Assembly: GCA_009772935.1 (NCBI GenBank)
Contig: WOUR01000005.1
Location: forward strand, 62,001-126,000
Reading direction: 5' to 3'
DNA length: 64,000 nucleotides
From: Rhodospirillaceae bacterium
Lineage (GTDB): Bacteria > Pseudomonadota > Alphaproteobacteria > Reyranellales > Reyranellaceae
Shown: in pieces, positions 61,841 to 64,000 of the stretch
Layout: every line of letters begins with the position of its first letter
Position numbering within the stretch: position 1 is the stretch's first letter
The notes under the pieces: generated by a model
The model's input: the letters and a program-made list of their open reading frames with translations, nothing else
What the model was told of the DNA's origin: nothing
Database searches by the model: none
Made by a program: the position numbers and the translations under genes

Positions 61841-62608
61841 TCAGTCGACACCCTCGGCCCAGGGGGCCCACAGGTGCGCCAGCAACACGACCGCGCCGTA
61901 GAGCAGGAGGCCCACGACGGAAATCCAGACCAGCGCTGCGAACGCCACGGAGGTGTTCATGCTACTCTGGGTGGTTACGATGACGTAGCCCAGGCCGCGC
62001 TGGGAGGCGACGAACTCGCCGACGATCGCGCCCACCACCGCAGCGGTCGCGGTGATCTTGAGCGCGCTCAGGATATAGGGAAGGGCATTGGGGATGCGGA
62101 TCTTGACGAAGATCTTCCATTTCGGCGCGTTGAAGACGCGGCCGAGGTCGAGCATGTCCGGCTCGACCTGCGACAGGCCGACGGCGGTGTTGATGACCAC
62201 CGGGAAGAAGCCGATCAGCGCGCCCATCAGCATGTTGGGGAAGATGCCGTAGCCCATCCAGATCAGGAACAGAGGCGCGATCGCCACCTTCGGCAGGGTG
62301 TTCACGAACACGAGGAATGGAACCAGCGCGTTGGCGAGGACGGGCGACCAGGCGATCGCGACGCCCAAAGCCACCCCGACCACCGCGGCCATCAGGAAGG
62401 CGCCGATGATCTCGAACGTCGTGGTCCAGAGGTGGGGCCACCAGGCCGTGTCGCCGTGCCAGAGCGCGTTCCACACCGAGAGTGGAGCTGGGAGGAGATA
62501 CTCGCGGATGTTCCCGAAGGTGACGGCGGCCTGCCAGCTCGCCAGCAGGAAGGCGAAGAGGACGAGCGTCGGCCAGTAGCGGTTGGCCATGGCGCCGAAT
62601 TTCGTCAT
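61841..62608 (-). CDS. NitT/TauT-type ABC transporter permease
   Basis: About 255 residues (or 249 from ATG 62590) with six membrane segments. VFVNTLPKVAIAPLFLIWMG is the family loop, and the EAA region reads DMLDLGRVFNAPKWKIFVKI. VVGAIVGEFVASQRGLGYVI is the usual C-terminal motif. It is the first gene of the minus-strand importer. A perfect 9-base dyad lies 9 bases upstream of the start, in the divergent promoter region. Confidence 0.93.
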   Translation of the reverse strand: MTKFGAMANRYWPTLVLFAFLLASWQAAVTFGNIREYLLPAPLSVWNALWHGDTAWWPHLWTTTFEIIGAFLMAAVVGVALGVAIAWSPVLANALVPFLVFVNTLPKVAIAPLFLIWMGYGIFPNMLMGALIGFFPVVINTAVGLSQVEPDMLDLGRVFNAPKWKIFVKIRIPNALPYILSALKITATAAVVGAIVGEFVASQRGLGYVIVTTQSSMNTSVAFAALVWISVVGLLLYGAVVLLAHLWAPWAEGVD

Positions 62609-62616
62609 GCGCGCCG

Positions 62617-62638
62617 AGCGATGAAACTGTTCATCGCT
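62617..62638. promoter_or_regulatory. Perfect 9-base inverted repeat, candidate operator
   Basis: AGCGATGAA (62617-62625) and TTCATCGCT (62630-62638) form an exact dyad around ACTG. It is in the 108-base region between the divergent NitT/TauT-type permease and the sugar-phosphate-isomerase-like genes. The 22-base size and symmetry suit a dimeric repressor (GntR, LacI or IclR size class). The site is seen directly; the regulator is unknown. Confidence 0.5.
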
Positions 62639-62716
62639 TTCACCACGCTGATATCATGTGCCCCCATGCAATGAGACTGGCGAACGCGCATTTGCCCGTC
62701 AAGGCGAGGTTCGTCC

Positions 62717-63535
62717 GTGAAGCTTTCTCTCTGCAATGAAGTCATCCGCGAGTTGTCCTTCGAGCGCCAATGCGTTCTGGCCGCGGCGCTCGGCTACAAG
62801 GGCCTGGAAGTCGCGCCCTTCACCCTGGGCGACGATGCATGGCGCATGCCAGCCTCCGGGCGTGCTTCCGTGCGCCGGGCCTGTGCCGACGCCGGCATCG
62901 AGGTAAGCGGCCTTCACTGGCTCCTGGCCACGCCGGCGGGTCTGTCGATCTCGACCGAGGATCGGGTGGTATGGCAGCGCAGTGTCGACGTGATGCTGTC
63001 GTCCATCGAACTGTGCGCCGACTTGGGCGGCGCCTACCTCGTTCATGGCTCACCCGGCCAGCGCCGCGTGTCTCATCCGGATGACGCGAAGCGTGTCGAG
63101 GAAGCCTGGGCCGCCGCTGCGGTCGCCGCGGAGAAAGTCGGTGTGCTCTATTGTCTCGAACCGCTGGCGCGACCGGATTGCAGTTTCGTCAACACGCTGG
63201 CGGAGGCCGAGGCCATCGTCCGACGGATCGGCAGCACGGCGTTCCGGCTGATGGTCGACACGCTGGCCTCCAGCCTGGAAGAGAAGGAGCCGGTCGCCGA
63301 TGCCATCCGCCGCTGGATGCCGACGGGGTTGATGGCGCATGTCCAGTTCAACGACCGCAACAAGCGCGGGCCGGGCGAGGGCGCCGACAGGTTCGCGCCT
63401 GTGGTCGAGGCGCTGCGGGACACCGGTTATGATGGCTGGGTCGCGATGGAACCCTTCGTCTACGAACCCGACGGCCCGACCTGCGCGGCGCGCATGATCG
63501 GCTATATTCAAGGCCTGCTGGAGCAAACTGCATGA
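62717..63535 (+). CDS. Sugar phosphate isomerase/epimerase-like TIM-barrel protein
   Basis: 272 residues, xylose-isomerase-like AP-endonuclease-2 TIM barrel. It opens with KLSLCNEVIRELSFERQCVL, then ALGYKGLEVAPFTLGD, SGLHWLLATPAG, a Glu in YCLEPLARPDCSFVN (metal ligand region), FRLMVDTLASS, HVQFNDRNKRGPGEG and GWVAMEPFVY. The start is GTG 62717. It overlaps the next gene by ATGA. The substrate is unknown; a role in hydroxy-acid or sugar-acid metabolism with the enolase-superfamily protein is suggested. Confidence 0.88.
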   Translation: MKLSLCNEVIRELSFERQCVLAAALGYKGLEVAPFTLGDDAWRMPASGRASVRRACADAGIEVSGLHWLLATPAGLSISTEDRVVWQRSVDVMLSSIELCADLGGAYLVHGSPGQRRVSHPDDAKRVEEAWAAAAVAAEKVGVLYCLEPLARPDCSFVNTLAEAEAIVRRIGSTAFRLMVDTLASSLEEKEPVADAIRRWMPTGLMAHVQFNDRNKRGPGEGADRFAPVVEALRDTGYDGWVAMEPFVYEPDGPTCAARMIGYIQGLLEQTA

Positions 63536-64000
63536 AAGTGAAGGTTGAGGCGGTCGACCGTTTCGAGCGCGACCACCGCCTGCGCCTGCCGTTCCGCTTT
63601 GGCGTCATCACCGTGACGCAGGGCATCCAGGCGATCATCCGCGTGGGCATCGCGCTGGAGGATGGCCGCACCAGCGTGGGTGTCGCCGCCGAAGCGCTGG
63701 GCGCCAAGTGGTTCGAGAAGAGCCCGGAGTTTTCCGACGTCCAGAATCTCGACCAGCTCCGGCAGGCGCTGCAGCTCGCTATCGACCATTACACCTCGCG
63801 CGGCTTCGACACGCCCTTCGGACTCTATGCTGGCAGCTACCGCCAGCAGATCGCGCGCGGCGCCGAACTGGGGCTCAATCCCCTGGTCGCCTCGTACGGA
63901 CCGGCGCTGCTCGACCGCGCGATCATCGATGCGGTAGGCAAGGCGGCGGGGCAGTCCTTTGCGCAAATGATCGTGGCCAACGTGCCGGGTATCGCCGCGA
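63532..64000 (+). CDS. Enolase-superfamily protein (mandelate racemase/muconate lactonizing type), 5' part
   Basis: The frame from ATG 63532 is open to the right edge, about 156 codons. The N-terminus KVEAVDRFERDHRLRLPFRF, then VGIALEDGRTSVGVAAEALG, fits the capping domain of the enolase superfamily. GPALLDRAIIDAVGKAAGQS matches the family stretch that leads into the barrel (usually AIDMALWDIxGK). Metal and catalytic residues lie beyond the edge, so dipeptide epimerase, racemase or dehydratase cannot be told apart. It is coupled to the isomerase-like gene. Confidence 0.78.
   Translation, partial: MKVKVEAVDRFERDHRLRLPFRFGVITVTQGIQAIIRVGIALEDGRTSVGVAAEALGAKWFEKSPEFSDVQNLDQLRQALQLAIDHYTSRGFDTPFGLYAGSYRQQIARGAELGLNPLVASYGPALLDRAIIDAVGKAAGQSFAQMIVANVPGIAA

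Noticed and set aside
60206..62674. A plus-strand open frame of 822 codons opposite the NitT/TauT-type importer
   Set aside because: Antisense shadow of three clear minus-strand transporter genes.
62621..62674. A 17-codon frame MKLFIAFTTLISCAPMQ resembling a lipoprotein signal peptide
   Set aside because: It is too short to leave a mature protein, lacks a ribosome site and lies on the operator-like dyad. Probably chance.

Overview
This is a 64 kb GC-rich, gene-dense stretch of chromosome, almost certainly from a soil- or water-type alphaproteobacterium. The pointers are strong G/C bias at third codon positions, many solute-binding-protein transporters, an Asp-type (Cys-free) HemB, a valine-degradation set and a short XRE/HTH regulator of a kind common in alphaproteobacteria. 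A Reyranella-like lineage is a guess only. I see no rRNA, tRNA, CRISPR array, transposase, phage gene or plasmid function. No gap without a gene exceeds about 200 bases.

Layout. (1) 1-4813, minus strand: oligopeptide-type ABC permeases, a family-5 binding protein and a deaminase-like amidohydrolase cut by the left edge. (2) 4950-13324: a DHDPS-family lyase, D-hydantoinase/dihydropyrimidinase, an OmpA-like exported protein, N-carbamoyl-D-amino-acid hydrolase, a flavin-reductase-like protein, hydantoin racemase (minus strand) and a complete polar amino-acid ABC importer. Together these form a nearly self-contained route from hydantoins or dihydropyrimidines to D-amino acids. (3) 13335-20148: MliC-like lipoprotein, XRE regulator, orphan TctC binding protein, APC amino-acid permease, a benzoylformate-decarboxylase-like ThDP enzyme, small exported proteins and a YqaA-like membrane protein. 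(4) 20212-24367: NitT/TauT-type ABC importer with an amidohydrolase that ends in a natural His-rich tail. (5) 24364-36278: mixed membrane and envelope genes, including NnrU, a MORN protein, split chromate-transporter halves with a CYTH-like protein, an aminotransferase, an ABC-2 exporter, MepA, an enoyl-CoA hydratase, a TauD-type dioxygenase and a CorC/HlyC protein.

(6) 36324-43047: penicillin-acylase-family enzyme, type III CoA transferase, EamA exporter, two tandem YheT-type hydrolases and a tiny membrane peptide. (7) 43044-51344: Nudix hydrolase and HemB, then valine catabolism (isobutyryl-CoA dehydrogenase, 3-hydroxyisobutyryl-CoA hydrolase, 3-hydroxyisobutyrate dehydrogenase) followed by GST, MaoC, ABM, CorA and a second GST. 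(8) 51439-57902: a spermidine/putrescine-type ABC importer feeding a two-subunit N,N-dimethylformamidase-like enzyme. (9) 57963-64000: TauE/SafE exporter, glutaryl-CoA dehydrogenase, a second NitT/TauT-type importer, and divergently a sugar-phosphate-isomerase-like protein with an enolase-superfamily protein cut by the right edge.

The window is dominated by uptake of nitrogen-containing or acidic organics and their hydrolysis: two amidohydrolases, hydantoinase, carbamoylase, formamidase-like enzyme and penicillin-acylase-like enzyme. Only one transcription regulator is visible. Packing is extreme. Many co-directional genes overlap by ATGA or GTGA, and three convergent pairs share their stop codons inside a single YTAG tetranucleotide. 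The most interesting items are the amide importer plus DMFase-like operon, the decarboxylase with two active-site substitutions, the hydantoin cluster, the family of small exported PepSY-like proteins, and several perfect dyads in divergent promoter regions.
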